DNA of 64,000 nucleotides, taken from the NCBI RefSeq assembly GCF_020283565.1, contig NC_060065.1, positions 17,398,866 to 17,462,865 of the forward strand, written 5' to 3'. Positions 47,392 through 63,900 of the stretch are shown here, piece by piece. Source of the DNA: Trifolium pratense (Eukaryota > Streptophyta > Magnoliopsida > Fabales > Fabaceae). The notes beneath the pieces are model-generated. The model was not told the origin of the DNA. It ran no database searches and worked only from the letters and a program-made list of their open reading frames with translations. A program made the position numbers and the translations under genes. How positions within the stretch are numbered: position 1 is the stretch's first letter; every line of letters begins with the position of its first letter.

Positions 47392-47643
47392 TATTTTCAG
47401 AGACTAAAATGAAAAAATTATAGGGATCAAAAATATATTTAATCGTATGATATTTGAAACTATAAGACACTATCAATTTAATCATTCAACCATTAATATT
47501 TTATGTTTTTGTCTTTAAGTAAAAATCTTTCTACTCATCCATTAGAGACGAATATGTATGATTGTAAAATTTAAACGACTTTAGATTTAATACATCCTCA
47601 ATGTAATCCGACATATTACAATTATTTATAGGTTCGATTTTAT

Positions 47644-47853
47644 TACCCGTTTGACCTACTTATTTTCTACTTCTCCTTAAAAAGAATAGAGAAGTAGAAA
47701 ATTGTATTTTTCCCTATTTCTCCTTAAAAAAATTATAGAAATAAAGTAAAGAATTAGAAAATAAGAAGAAGTTTGGCCAAACACAAACTTTTACATCTTT
47801 ACTACTTTTAAGGAGAAAAAAAAAGTAGAAAAAAAGTAGGGTCAAACGCACCC
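47644..47853. mobile_element. MITE with CGTTTGACC ends
   Basis: Left CCGTTTGACCTACTTATTT and right, minus strand, GGGTGCGTTTGACCCTACTT, with TTA on both sides, as in Tourist-type elements. The centre repeats TCTACTTCTCCTTAAAA in both orientations. Its right edge is the LINE insertion point. Confidence 0.6.
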
Positions 47854-47867
47854 TTATAATCTGACAA

Positions 47868-48506
47868 GAGTAAACTTGATGCGTAGAGATATTGCTATGG
47901 ACGGGGTAGATGCTTGTTGTGTGTTGTGCGGGGAGGGTAGAGAAACGGAAGATCACTTATTTGCCTCTTGTTCATTGACTTGGGTGGTATGGTCGAAGAT
48001 TCATCGGTGGTTTGGTTTGACTTCAGTAGTGCCGGGTACAATTGGCTCCTTATTCCAAGGCTTTCTCCCACTTTTTTAGAATCGGGAGCATGTTTTAAAA
48101 GGGGTCGTAATGATTTGGCATGAGATTATTTGGGTACTCTGGCGGACAAGGAATAATTTTTAGGGGAAATGTTGTTGGACCGGAGGAGATTGTTGATAGG
48201 ATTCAAGTCGTTTCATGGAAATGGTCCAAGAAGGCTACTTCGTCATGCTTATTTTATGAGTGGTGTGTAGACCCACCCTTTTTATTGTATAATTCACTAG
48301 TTTGTGTAGACCCTTTTGATTGTATAATTGCTAGTTTGGGTGGGCATTATAGACTTAGATCGATCAAAGGGATGTCTTTGATTTGGTGGTTTTTTTAGTT
48401 AGTTGGGTAGAGTACTATATGTACTTCCTCTACCTATGTGGATAGAGTACCTCTTGTACTTTATCCTTTTATCTATAAAATCATTTGCCGTTAAAAAAAA
48501 AAAGTT
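47868..48506 (+). mobile_element. 5'-truncated LINE with zf-RVT domain remnant
   Basis: The frame reads CVLCGEGRETEDHLFASCS and WSKIHRWFGLTS, then after stops IWHEIIWVLWRTRNNF and SSCLFYEWCVDP in shifted frames. This is the C-terminal zinc-binding (zf-RVT) region of plant LINE reverse transcriptases. It ends TTTGCCGTT plus an A-run. The 14-bp target repeat TTATAATC-GACAA (47854-47867, 48507-48520) has one difference. Inactive. Confidence 0.88.
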
Positions 48507-48520
48507 TTATAATCCGACAA

Positions 48521-49201
48521 TTATGGTTGATTATTTTTTCACCAACAATGTATATAGATTAGAGCCATTTTCAATTTCAAAATATAATTTTAAAATTGAG
48601 TTTAATGAATATATACCATCTATGCAATTTAATCTTATACTTCCACGTGATATTAATAAAGTGAAGTAGAGTGATGTGACAAAATATAAAGTTATTATTG
48701 GTTAACCGTATAAAATTCTTTAAAATTTATTAACTTCATAGACTAAATTTTCAAAACACTAAACTGGTGATTTCACATGACAAGGAGAATAAGCTTCACA
48801 CGAAATCTGTGCATGGCTTATCTCCACACAATTGTTCAACCCACTTCTTTTGGTTTTCCAAATCAAACACACATTAATTCAAAATTGCCAGTTGTTTGAT
48901 TAACTTGCAGTCTGAATTTTCTACACATGTGATGCCTTGAATAGACACAAGCAAAAAAATTTCACATATTAGTCCATGAGCTTTTCAACATCACACAATA
49001 TAGAACACAATAATTGACTAATCATATGCTTCAAATAAGATTTTCACATACTAACAATAATTGACTAATCATAAGCTTTTCAACAGCACACAATATAGAA
49101 CACACAATAGAAGCAGAAACTTCTGTGCTAACATATGTACCGAAATTCTTGGAAATAGTTGAAGGAAAAAACTCACACCCATCAAGACGTCGCAACAGAA
49201 C
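48521..49201. promoter_or_regulatory. CRK2 upstream region with a block conserved among CRKs
   Basis: CTTCACACGAAATCTGTGCAT at about 48793 (20-base core) recurs at 41237 (CRK1) and, slightly changed, at 60122 (CRK4). GATTAACTTGCAGTCT and CTGAATTTTCTA further down recur upstream of CRK3 and CRK4. These mark the ancestral CRK promoter region; a specific factor cannot be named. Confidence 0.5.
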
Positions 49202-50501
49202 ATGACATGTGGTACAAAGTTTCTAAGCTTCACTCTACTTCTTCTATTCCTCTTAACCTTAACAAATGCAGAATCACCATTTTACATGTCAAGTTTTTGC
49301 GAGAATTCAGCAGAAGAAACAAACATCACATCATACCGATCCAATGTTAACAAACTCCTTTTATGGATAAACTCTAACTCTGCCACAGGCACAATAAATA
49401 ACCATACCACCATACGCAGCACAAACAACAACCACAATGATGATGTTTATGGCTACTACGGTTGTCGGGGAGACATCTTAGGATCTTTTTGTGAATTTTG
49501 TCTCAACACTGCTGTCACAGATATCACTCAACGTTGTCCCAATGGGTTATCAGCTATGGTATGGTATGACATATGCATTATCGGATATTCTAACCACAGT
49601 TTCCCAGGAAACGTTATTGTAACACCAGCATGGAATTTAACAGGATCCAAAAACGTCAAGGACTCAACTGAACTTGTGGAAGCAGTAAATTACACGAGGA
49701 ATTTAATAGACAGAGTGACTACAGAAGCCAATATCAAATGGGCAATGGGTGAGTTCAATTTGAGAGACACCGAGAAAAGGTATGCTTGGGTGCAGTGTAG
49801 TCCATATATTAATAAGGATGAATGTAGAGGGTGTTTGGAGACTATGTTGGATAAAGTTCCTAAGTGTTGTGGAACAAAGGTGAAATGGGCAGTGGTGTGT
49901 CCTAGTTGTGGGATGGAGGTTGATGATAATAACTTCTACCAACAGCAAACAGGATCTCCTTCTTCATTGCCAAATCCAGGTAATATCATTTGTTGAATTG
50001 CAGAATGATATCACAATTGCAGAGGCATAAAAAATCTTAATGTTGTGACAAAATTTACTCACCAAAATAAAGACACTTCCTCTGACTTCTGGAGATTTCT
50101 TTTTTGAAACGGTCAAAGTTAGTAGTGTTAGTATTTTTATTCCTTAACTCCTTTAACCCTTGGCTCAAATTAGTTGAGCTACCCAACCACCCTGACTTTT
50201 GGAGACTTATTTGACGATTGCAATGAATACATCGCTTTATATACCCTGTCTCTTGATTGCAGGCATGTCAATGAAGATCTTTTATGTCTCTGCAATTGTG
50301 ATAAACATCAGCCCTATTTTGTCATTCTTCTTATTTCTGGACACTTCTGCAACAAATCTTTTGTCATGATCAACTTCCAATACACATATTTTTAACCAAA
50401 AATTTCGGTTAAAGCCGCATTCTTTTCAAAATTGGGACTGTGTTTCAAATAATTATTATTCAACAGGTCATGTAGGAACCACAAGGGAAGGACTAATATT
50501 T

Positions 50502-50645
50502 AGTGTTATTCATGGTGGATGGTCGACCATGGCAGAAACGAAAAATTGTGCCATAGAACGCCATGGCACCACCATCCTTCACAAATTGACCATGGCAGAT
50601 GTCAAAAAATCCCCTACCGCAATCCTCCATGGCACTGCCATGACC
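50502..50645. mobile_element. Small insertion rich in CCATGG palindromes, in CRK2 intron 1
   Basis: 144 bp with CCATGGCA or its complement five times, flanked by AATATTT on both sides (50495-50501, 50646-50652). CRK3 intron 1 has the uninterrupted site (CTAATATTTGACC near 55186), which confirms an insertion. Family not identified. Confidence 0.65.
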
Positions 50646-52094
50646 AATATTTGACAACAATGCTAATATTTCAGCAACAAACAAATATGCAAATGTTCAT
50701 TTTCGTGTGAAATCAATTCTCCTATAAATTGAGAAAAGATATGCAACATTCTCATATATGATAGTATTGCAGGCAAACAGAAAGGTGCAAGTAATACCAA
50801 AGCCTTGATCATCATCTTAGTAAGTGTATTGGTGGCAGTAGCTCTACTGATTTGTTGTGTCTACTACTACTGGAGAAAGAACGGCAATAAAGGTAACTAA
50901 AACAAGTTACATATATATCATATATGTTGAAATTTCTCTAAGCTCATTTCACAAAATTACCAGTGACAAAAAATCTCTAACCAAACTTACTAGCTCCCTT
51001 GCTAGGTCGATTGCTGTTGAGGACCGTTACTCCCATATCTTTCCGTGATAACGTTCAAAGACAGGATTCATTGCATGGAGACCTTCCTACAATCCGTTTA
51101 ACTGTAATTCAACAAAGCACCAATAACTTTTCAGAGTTATATAAATTAGGAGAAGGTGGATTTGACAAAGTTTACAAGGTACGGATAAAATTGGATCTAG
51201 AAGACAAGAAATGCATTTATAATTTTTCGATATAACTTTGAAATGTTCCGATTCTATTTTTGTTCATTTTTATCAGGGTACCTTACCAGATGGCACAGAA
51301 GTTGCTGCCAAAAGGCTTTCAGAAACATCAGGTCAAGGTTCAGGGGAGTTCAAAAATGAAGTAAGATTCATAGCTAAACTGCAACACAGAAACCTCGTGA
51401 AACTCTTGGGTTGCTGCATTGAGGGAGACAAAAAAATACTAGTATATGAGTACATGCCAAATTCAAGCCTTGACTTTCACCTTTTCAGTATGTTTAGTTT
51501 CGACAAACCTTATTCATCCCATTTGCTTTAATGATTGTATTCTTTCACTTGCTCCGCTTTACTTCTAATTGATAAAAAACAAGTTTGGAACTAAATACAA
51601 AAATTGAAACAACAAAAGGAATAATCATAATTGGGCACATTTTGCACTGTTCAATACCATAACCAGAATAACACATTGAAATATATCATATCCGGTGTTA
51701 TTATCAACAATAGTATGACTACAATGTTCCTTTACTTGACAGATAAGGAAAAACAAAAACATCTATGTTGGAAATTACGACTAAGCATTATCAATGGAAT
51801 TGCAAAAGGACTGCTTTACCTTCATGAGGATTCTCGACTTAGAGTAATCCATAGAGATCTGAAAGCCAGCAATGTTCTTTTGGATGATGAAATGAATCCA
51901 AAAATATCTGATTTTGGATTGGCAAGGACATTTGAAAAAGACCAATGTCTGACAAAAACAAAAAGAGTTATTGGCACCTAGTAAGAGCTATTGAAAACTC
52001 ATTAAACAAATAATTAGAAAAATTTACGTGATTCAAAACTGACAGTGTTCTATTGATTTTATTCAGTGGATACATGGCTCCAGAATACGCAATG

Positions 52095-52317
52095 ACTAGG
52101 ATTTTGCCACCACAAAGTTGATCTAATGGCTATAAACTACTCTCTAGAATTTTCCCTACCATTCTACATAAATCTTAACTTATCCTTATTTTCTAGAGAG
52201 CTCCATGGATTTCTCTAGAATAGGCTTCTAGAAATTGGACTTTCTACATCACTAATTTGGGCTTAAAACTCCCAAGGCCCAAAACTAACAAACCCAAAAT
52301 CAATTTATATATTCAAC
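52095..52317 (-). mobile_element. LTR-like fragment replacing CRK2 exon 6
   Basis: About 223 bp with no match in the other CRKs. Read on the minus strand it begins TGTTGAATATATAAATTG and reads on like a retrotransposon LTR (GGGCCTTGGGAG), ending near CCTAGTCA. CAATGAC occurs at both edges. Because exon 6 sequence and part of intron 6 are missing too, this is an insertion plus deletion, not a clean insertion. Confidence 0.55.
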
Positions 52318-52785
52318 AATGACACCAATGTATTTTTTACATTTTTAACAAAATATTTCAAATCAAAGTTTCTAAATATCCACATATGTATGCAGACATG
52401 GAAACTCTGGTGTGATGGGAAATGTTTAGAATTAATCGATCCTTTCCACAAAAAGACGTTCATTGAAAGTGAAGTCTTGAAGTGCATACACATTGGTTTA
52501 TTGTGCGTACAAGAAGATGCAGCGGATCGACCAACCATGGCCACTGTTGTTCGCATGCTAGGGAGTGACATAGTAGACCTTCCAAAACCCACGCAACCAG
52601 CATTTTCAGTTCGGAGAATGTCCAAGAATGAAGATAGAACTTCAAAAAATCCTAAGGATAGTAGATGTTATGGTTTAGCTTGTGCCAGATTCGGAAATGT
52701 TTTGAGTTCTTTTAGAAATAGATTTGAAGTCATTCTTATTTTCCGTTTCTATCTTTTACAATTTACTCCAAAAAAATTATTCTAA

Positions 52786-53968
52786 CCCCATAATCTATGT
52801 CAGATCCGTCATCTGTCAATATCATCAGCAGCCTTCAATCTTAATAGTCTTTCCAAGAAACAATATATCATGTATCCTAAGTATTAAAAGATTAATTGCC
52901 AAAGGCTAAACAAAGTATAAAACCTACAAAACAGAAATCTAACTAAAATTTCAAAAAACAGGTTATCCAAAAGCTTACAGAAAACACACAAGAAAGCAGC
53001 AAACACAACACCTTGTTCAACCACGGCATCTGCAAAGAATGCAATAAACCTTACTTGTCTTTATGCTGCACTCAAAATCATGGAAATGGTGTTGGCCTTG
53101 TGACCTGAGATAGATAAAACAAATAACCATACAGAAACATGAGAAGTGGGGTTTGATTTTTGTAATGTCAAATGGCATATCATAAAACAGAAAGGGTGGA
53201 GTTATTAATCTTGATTAGATATTTAAAAAATCAAAGATTATTATGCATATTCACACTTTATTTTAATATTCTCCAAGTTCAATTTAAAATTGATGCATAT
53301 CTAACAACACTGACAATAAAAAAAGGAAAAACAAATCAGTATATTCAGAACGAAGGTAATTCTCATGAGCTATCTTGGAGAGCTTATAAAAATAAGCTGA
53401 AAAGAGCTTGTGAACATGTGTACAGAAAAATATCATTTTTATTTGTTTCGACGCATCTTGGAAAATCTTTAGACACTTCTCAGACATATATACTTGAGTT
53501 AATGATTTGAGAATGCAATGATGATCAATGAAGGATTACATCAATAAAGATGAAAAACCATCGTATCTTGTTCTAGAATTTTTTATAATAAAATAAATTG
53601 CTCAATTCACACATACACACAAATAATGTTCATATTTTATTTAATTATAATAAATAAATATGTATTGGTGTTATGTCAGGTGTCTGTTTCATATTCATGC
53701 TTCATAGGCTAATTCAATATTGACGGCTGTATGGTTAACTTGCAGTCTTTGATAGAAATAAAAGTTTATTAATCTGTAGTTGACTAATATGTCCTCGTAT
53801 CTGAATTTTCTAATATACAGAGAAGCAGAAAAAGGTTCACACAATAAAATAGAAAAGACTAATCAAAAGTCTGTGGTCCCTATGGATTTTCAACGGCATG
53901 GGATATCACTACACAATACAGTAACCTTTGTGCTAACATATGTTAAAGGAAAAACAAAACTCACAACC
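52786..53968. other. CRK2 3' flank and CRK3 upstream
   Basis: A piece of CRK 3' sequence (GAATGCAATAAACC ... TTGTGACCTGAGATAGAT, 53037-53115) lies 360 bp beyond its expected place, so extra DNA was inserted after the kinase end. The CRK3 upstream part holds GCAGTCTTTGATAGAAATA, shared with CRK1 and CRK4. No gene. Confidence 0.55.
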
Positions 53969-56928
<2,960 letters not shown>

Positions 56929-57216
56929 TTGATATTGTTGAGTTCTTTTAGAAAAATATTTGAAGTCAGAAAAGAAAACACTTGTTTTAAAGGTCAATTA
57001 GCTGTAGCCCAATGGTAAGAGTTTGACCTTGTAACATTAAGGGACGGAGTTCATATCTCATGAGACTATTGTAAAATGATCATTATGATAGAAACCAACT
57101 AATATAGAATAAGGAAATAGGGAAAATCCCTTTGATTAAAATGATACCACATATCTTCGAGGGTCTGCACCTCCCCAATGCCAAAATGGCCCCTTTCCAG
57201 TCAAATCCCAAGATAT

Positions 57217-57570
57217 TGTTAGCGGCCAACACTCGGTGGAATTTAGTCACACATCGGATAGATAGGATTCTTGAGAAGAGTTTATAAAGAGGAGGCAATC
57301 CTCACCTTACAAGCCGGTTTTGTAAGGATGAGTTAGGCCTCGATATTCGTGACAAGGTATCAGAGTCGGGTTAAGGACTGTAATGTGGGCATCTGATCCA
57401 GGACCACGCTATGCGTGAGGGTGGGTGTTGAATATGTTGTTTGTTTGTGTTGTCGGAGTTTCTTTGAAGTCCCACATTGCTTAGGTTCTCGGGATGTGAA
57501 GTGTATAAATATGTGAGGGCAACCTCACCCTTTGAGCTAGCTTTTGAGGATGAGATCCAAGCATATTTAA
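57217..57570 (+). mobile_element. TRIM (terminal-repeat retrotransposon in miniature)
   Basis: Left repeat from TGTTAGCGGCC (57217) to about 57354, then a tRNA-Met primer site GGTATCAGAG (57356-57365), a short centre, a purine tract GAGGGTGGG, and a right repeat from TGTTGAATATG (57426). The two repeats share GTTTATAAA/GTGTATAAA, GGCAA-CCTCACC and TTTTG-AAGGATGAG-like blocks, but are quite diverged. It lies in the interval that separates CRK3 from its displaced 3' sequence. Confidence 0.7.
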
Positions 57571-60500
57571 CAGATATCCTCTTTCCCAATCTTCCCTTCT
57601 ATTTATATGAACGCTTATATGACAGTTATTTTCTATAAAAACTGCCTTTTCTTATCTAAGTACAGTTTCATGACATTTATTTTCTATATAAACTGCCTAA
57701 CAATAATAACTAACATGGCCCATTATTATTGTTATCCTAATTAAGGCCCATATCTAACACATTAATACAGCTTTAATTAGTAATAATTCCCCCTTCCCCA
57801 ATTATCTTTTTATTTTAAAAAAGTAAATAACCATTTTAAAGTTGTCGAGAAGCTACCCTAAATTTACTTGAAGGGTGATAGACCTTTAGTTTAAGTCTCG
57901 GTTGAGCTGGTAATATGTCTGATACGTTATTAATTTGAGGATGTATTATGCTTTAACACAAATGTCGCATGTTTGTATCCTTTAATTATTCTTTCATTTG
58001 TATTTTGTTTAATGTTAAGAAGAATCAGAAGTCACTAAAATCCTATGGAAGTAACATGTAACACATAAAGAAGTAAATCAATTCACTTCATGTATACATA
58101 AGTTGTAGGATACGTTTTTAACAAGTAATTTTTGGTACCTATTTTTTATAATGTACTCCAAAAAAAACATTCTACCACATAATCTATGTCAAATCTATCA
58201 ATATCAACATTCTCTAATCTTCACAGTCCTTCCAAACAACGAGTAAACAAACATAATAAGTTAATAACAAATACAGTTTTGAAATAATCTCATTTCTCTT
58301 GTTTGATAGGTGTATTATAACCCGTCAACTAAAATTGAAACAAGAAATAAGGAAACAAAACAAACACTGTTTTTCGGAGTTGAGGGGAGAGAGTGGTCAG
58401 ACACAAAAATGTGATCACCAACAGAGAATAATTATTCAGATGCTAAAAATCAAAACCAAATGACAGTTCCAAGTTTCCTAACTCCTAAGCATTAAAAGAT
58501 TAATTGCAAAAGGATAAAAGGCTAAACACAGAAGAAAGTAGCAAACAAATCACCTTGTTCAACCACAACATTTGTCAAGAATGCAATAAAACATGCTTCT
58601 CTTTATGCAGTACCCCGAAATATGGAAACGAACTGGCCTTGTGACCTGAGATAGATAAAGAAAATAACCAGATAACATTTCGCAAGATCTATGCATGCAA
58701 ACATCACACATTCAAAGCTAAAATTACACAGAAACATGAGAAGTAGGATTTGATTTCAATAAAGTTAATTGACCTATCATAAAACATTAATATGCATATT
58801 CACACTTTTGTTTAATAATCTTCTAGTTCAATTTAAAATTGATACATATCTAACAACAATAACATATAAAAAAAGGAAAAAAATCAATATCTATCGAATC
58901 AAGCTAATTGAAACATTCAGTGAGGTTAATGTTTGTGCGGAAGAAGAATTTGTTAGCACTGTTCCCATGTACCCAAAATTTCATAACATAAAGTGAAACC
59001 CGATAGACTAACTAAATTAACTAATTTGCAGCAGAAGTGCAGAGGAGATAAAAGGAATCATTTGTTTTATTGTGCAATACAATTCTGAGTGTCCGAATCC
59101 AATACGCTACTGTGGTCACTAATAACGCAATACCGTCACGCATATCAAAATCCAAGCAAGATTGGCCAATTAGTCCTCTATCCTATTTTTTTGAAACACT
59201 ATTTAACCCAAACAACAATCATAAGCCAGCATGTTCCGTGAGGGACTAAAAGGACGGAATCTTCACATTACAGGGTTGGAATCGCAAAAAAAATACTACA
59301 GGGAGTAAACCGAAATTCACTAACATTAAGGGGGTAAACACTATTTAACCCTATACACTATTGCATTTTCTCTCTCTAGGCTATGTACAGGAACAGGGTG
59401 ACGCATTTGGGGTGCTTCAAAGGTAATTCTTATTGTTAGTCATTGAAACTATGTTACTGTTCTATGCAGCCATTAGGTTTATTTAGAGCAATCTGAATTC
59501 ATAGTAGTAAACATCACAATTAAAAAAATTTAAACCATCATCATTTCCCAATACTTGCAACAAAGTAAATATTATTTGAGTAACATCAAATATGATGCAA
59601 ATTTTGTCAATAGCATTCCAAAGTAATGAGATTGATTCAAAAGTTCCAATTGAATGTAAGGCTATGTTTGATAAACAACTTAATTTGAAGATTATACAAA
59701 TAAAGGCTTATCCTGATAAGTGCTTATGTATATGCTATTTCTGAAACAAAAGATAAATAGTCCTACAAGTGCATTTCAATATATGTTCAAATAAGTCAAT
59801 CCAAACATCGGACAAAAAATGTTATAGATATAAATAAATATAATGATGGTAATTATAGGAATTAACACTTACAATGTCATAATTTTCATTCATACACTTG
59901 AATGATAAAGCTGGACTTTGTGATGCAGAGAACCTCCGTTGTAAGGAATTTCCATTGTCAAGATAAACGGCATCGTTTTCAGAACAAGACTTTTTCATTA
60001 GAAGAAACTGCACAAATTGGATCGTAGTTTAAAAGTAATGAGTTAAAGTGAATGGTTATAATTCCCAAAGTTAGTTAGTGATTTATTTACCACGGTGAGT
60101 CACAAGGAGAAGAAGAAGTTTGACACGAAATCTGTGCATTTTGCTTATTTCAAACGCAACACGCTAATTCTGGTTAAAAATAATAAATAATAAATAAAAT
60201 AAAGAGCCTGGTTAAATTGTTTTTTATTATATTTGTTGGATAAAATATTACTTCCTCCGATTTTTTTTTTTTTTATATTAATCCAGTAGTTAGGGGGTTA
60301 ATGGACAATAATAGTTCCCACTTCTCATCAAAAAATCGAACTCGAATTTTTCCAAAATATTAATCCTAAAAGAAACCACAACTCAAATTTTTACTTTTTA
60401 AGTTCATTCATTTATCAATGTATCTGGTCCACTAAATCTGATACATTAATGACTAAATAAACTTAAAATGTGAAATTAAACTGGAGAGACAAATTTCAAT

Positions 60501-60910
60501 TTTTGGCAAGTTTATGACCCCTAATTTGTCTTGTCTAATCCTTTATTTATTTATTTTTTAAGATTAAAAAGCATCCAGAAAAAATGCTAACATGTGCATA
60601 GGCTAATTCAACATTGACCGTTCTTTGATCAACCAAGTCTTTGATAGAAATAATTTATTAATATGCAGTTGGCTAACATATCCTCATGACTGAATTTTCT
60701 ACATAAGTAAGGAATTAAATATCCAAAGTTAGTTGAAAAATATTTCACATTCACACAATAAAATAAAAGAAAAAGACTAATCAAAAGTTTCTGGTGCCAA
60801 GGGATTTTCAACAGCATAGGATATCACTACACAATACACAGAACTCTATGTGCTAACATGTCTCCTAAAATTCTTTGGAAATATTGAAGGAAAAAAAATA
60901 CCTCACAACC
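57571..60910. other. CRK3 to CRK4 interval
   Basis: No complete gene. Contains CRK 3' text displaced by 1.6 kb (GAATGCAATAAAACATGC ... CTTGTGACCTGAGATAGAT, 58577-58658), blocks shared with the CRK1 3' flank (58923, 59917), the minus-strand exon-like stretch 60013-59870 (SLQRRFSASQSPALSFKC, then donor GTAAGTG), and the CRK4 upstream block at 60122. Protein identity of the exon-like stretch is unknown. Confidence 0.5.
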
Positions 60911-63900
60911 ATGAAAACGTTACAACACAGCATAACATGTACTACAAGGTTCATTAGCTTCATTCTCCTCATATTTTTCCTCTTCATGACCCTATCAAGT
61001 GCACAATCAAAATCACCATTTTACATGCATGGTATTTGTCAGAACCTAACAGAAAAAACAAACAACACTTCATACAAATCCAACGTTAACAACTTCCTTG
61101 CATGGATAATCACTGATTCTGTCACAGGCACATTATCTAATAACAACACCATAGGCAGCAAGAACAACAGTGATCACGACAATGTTTATGGGTTCTACGA
61201 ATGTAGGGTTGGCATCACTGGAAGTTTCTGCCAATTCTGTATCAACACTGCTGTTGGACAAATCGCTCAACGTTGTCCTAATGGTGACTCGGCTATGATA
61301 TGGTATGATTTATGCATCATAGGTTATTCTAGCGAGAATTCCATAGGAAAAGTTATTGTAGAACCCTCATGGAATGTAACCGGATCCAAACTCACTAAGG
61401 ACTCCACAGAACTTGCAAAAGTAGAGAATATCATGACGAGTTTGATAGGAAAAATGAGTATATCAGCCACTGCCAATTGGGCAGCGGGTGAGTTCTATTG
61501 GAGCCACACCGAGAAAAGGTATGGTTTGGTGCAGTGTAATAGATTGCTTAGTAAGGACGGGTGCAGACAGTGTTTAGAGGCTATGTTGGATAGAGTTCCT
61601 CGATGCTGTGGAACGAAGGTAGGATGGGTAGTTGTGTGTCCTAGTTGCGGAATGAAGATTGATGATTATAATTTCTACCAACAGCAAACAGAATCTCCTT
61701 CTCCTATTCCAAATCCAGGTAAAATAAATGGTTGGCTTGTTAGTTTGGTATCTTTTCAAGGTTCTGAATTGCAGAATGATTTCGTGATTGCGTTGACCTC
61801 AAAAATGATTGAGACTTATTTGATGATTGCAATGAAGACTTGCTTTATAAATTCTGTCTCTCAGAGATCTCAATGATTTTTAAGGTATCTGCAACCGCGA
61901 TAAACTTCCTGAACTTATTAATAAGTCTTCAGTGCAATCATCAAATAAGTTATTCATCAAATAAGCAAGATATTATTTTAATCCATGTTACTTTTGCAGA
62001 CAAACAGGAAGATTCAGGTAACAAAAAAACCTTGATCATCATCTTGGTATGTGTACTGGTGGCAGTAGCTCTACTAATGTGTTGTGTCTGCTACTACTGG
62101 AGAAAGAATGGATTCAGTAAAGGTAATTATAACAAGTTACATGCCTGTCAAAATTTAAATTTTCTAAATTCATTTCACAAAATTGCCTATGACAATAAGT
62201 CTATATTCAAACTTACTACTAGCTTCCTTTCTAGGTGGATTACTGTTGAGGACTGCTACTCCTATATCTTTCCGTGATCATGCTCAAGGAGAGGATGCAC
62301 TCAATGGAGACCTTCCTACAATCCCTTTAACTGTAATTGAACAGATCACGGATAACTTTTCGGAGTTATCTAAATTAGGAGAAGGTGGATTTGGCCCTGT
62401 TTACAAGGTATACATAAATTGGATCCAAAGGTCAATAAATGCATTTATAGTATGTGAAGCACGAACATTCCTCAGAATGCCCGGTGTTCGACACGACACC
62501 GACACTTATGATTTACATCGAATTATGTCATTTTCCCAAATTACTATTGGTGTCGATGTGTCAATGTCCGTATCTGTATCCGTGCTTCATAGTGTATAGT
62601 TTTGGTCTATAACTTTGACATAGTCCTATTATATTTTATTTCATTTTCATCTTTTTATCAGGGTACATTACCAGACGGCACAGAAGTTGCTGTGAAAAGG
62701 CTTTCAGAAACATCAGGTCAAGGTTCAGAGGAGTTCAAAAATGAAGTAATATTCATAGCTAAACTGCAACACAGAAACCTTGTGAGACTCTTGGGTTGCT
62801 GCATTGATGGAAATGAAAAAATACTTGTATATGAATACATGCCAAATTCAAGCCTTGACTCTCACCTTTTCGGTACGTTTTGACAAGCTTATTCATAACA
62901 TTTGCTTTGAGGACAACATTTCTTTCATTGAATGATTTTTTACAAGATCTATTGAGTGATTTTTCATGTAAAACAACTATGAAGAAAAAAAGTTAATCAT
63001 AATCTCCATTGGTGTTGTTATTTTCAATAATATGAATTCAATGTTCCTTTGCTTGGCAGATAAGGAAAAGCATAAGCAACTGGATTGGAAATTACGACTA
63101 AGCATTATCAATGGAATTGCAAAAGGACTGCTTTACCTTCATGAGGATTCTCCACTTCGAATAATCCATAGAGATCTGAAAGCCAGCAATGTTCTTCTGG
63201 ATGATGAAAAGAATCCAAAAATATCAGATTTTGGATTGGCAAGGACATTTGAAAAGGACCAATGTCAGACAAAAACAAAACGAGTTATTGGCACCTAGTA
63301 AGTGTTATTGGCAATTATAATTTACAACAAATATTATAAGATTTTAAATAATTCACAACTGACAGTGTTCTATTGATTTTATAGTGGATACATGGCTCCA
63401 GAATATGCTATGGCTGGGTTTTTTTCAGTGAAATCAGACGTTTTTAGCTTTGGAGTTCTTTTATTAGAAATAATTTATGGAAAAAGAAATGGCGAATTCT
63501 TTCTTTCAGAACATATGCAAAGTCTTCTATTATATGTGAGTTTTCCTTACCTTCATCTCTAACATTGCCTTTAAAAACAAACCTTGGTACCCAGGTCTTA
63601 ATATCAATTGTTCTTATTTAGAAAAATACATTGGTAGCAAGTCTGAAATTTCAGACCATTTGGTCGTAGGGGCTCTAATAGCATATTATGAACCTACACT
63701 ATCTCAAATGTCTTAAATATATCCATATATTTTGTATGCAGATTTGGAAACTGTGGTGCGAAGGAAAAAGTTTAGAATTAATTGATCCATTCCACAAAAA
63801 AACGTACATTGAAAGTGAAGTTTTGAAGTGTATACACATTGGTTTATTGTGTGTACAAGAAGAAGCAGCGGATCGACCAACCATGTCCACTGTTGTTCGT

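Larger units (their letters stand above)
49202..52785 (+). pseudogene. CRK2: DUF26 receptor-like kinase, broken in the kinase domain
   Basis: Exons 49202-49979, 50773-50892, 51006-51178, 51277-51487, 51743-51980, a stub of exon 6 (52067-52094), and exon 7 (52396-52785). The ectodomain is intact: signal peptide, then CRGDILGSFCEFC and CSPYINKDECRGC. Exon 2 is a transmembrane helix. The Gly loop reads GEGGFDKVYK, Asp in place of the third Gly. HRDLKASN and DFGLA are kept. After MAPEYAM the sequence turns into unrelated DNA and hits a stop at 52119. Exon 6 is 151 nt in the paralogues, so skipping it also breaks the frame. Exon 7 diverges from the others after TSKNPKD. A truncated, membrane-anchored protein with an incomplete kinase could still be made. 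Closest copy: CRK1, with nearly identical exon 5. Confidence 0.85.

Noticed and set aside
57001..57075. tRNA-like text (GTAGCCCAATGGTAAGAG)
   Set aside because: Resembles a pol III box A, but box B is poor and no fold or tail is clear; at most a decayed SINE.
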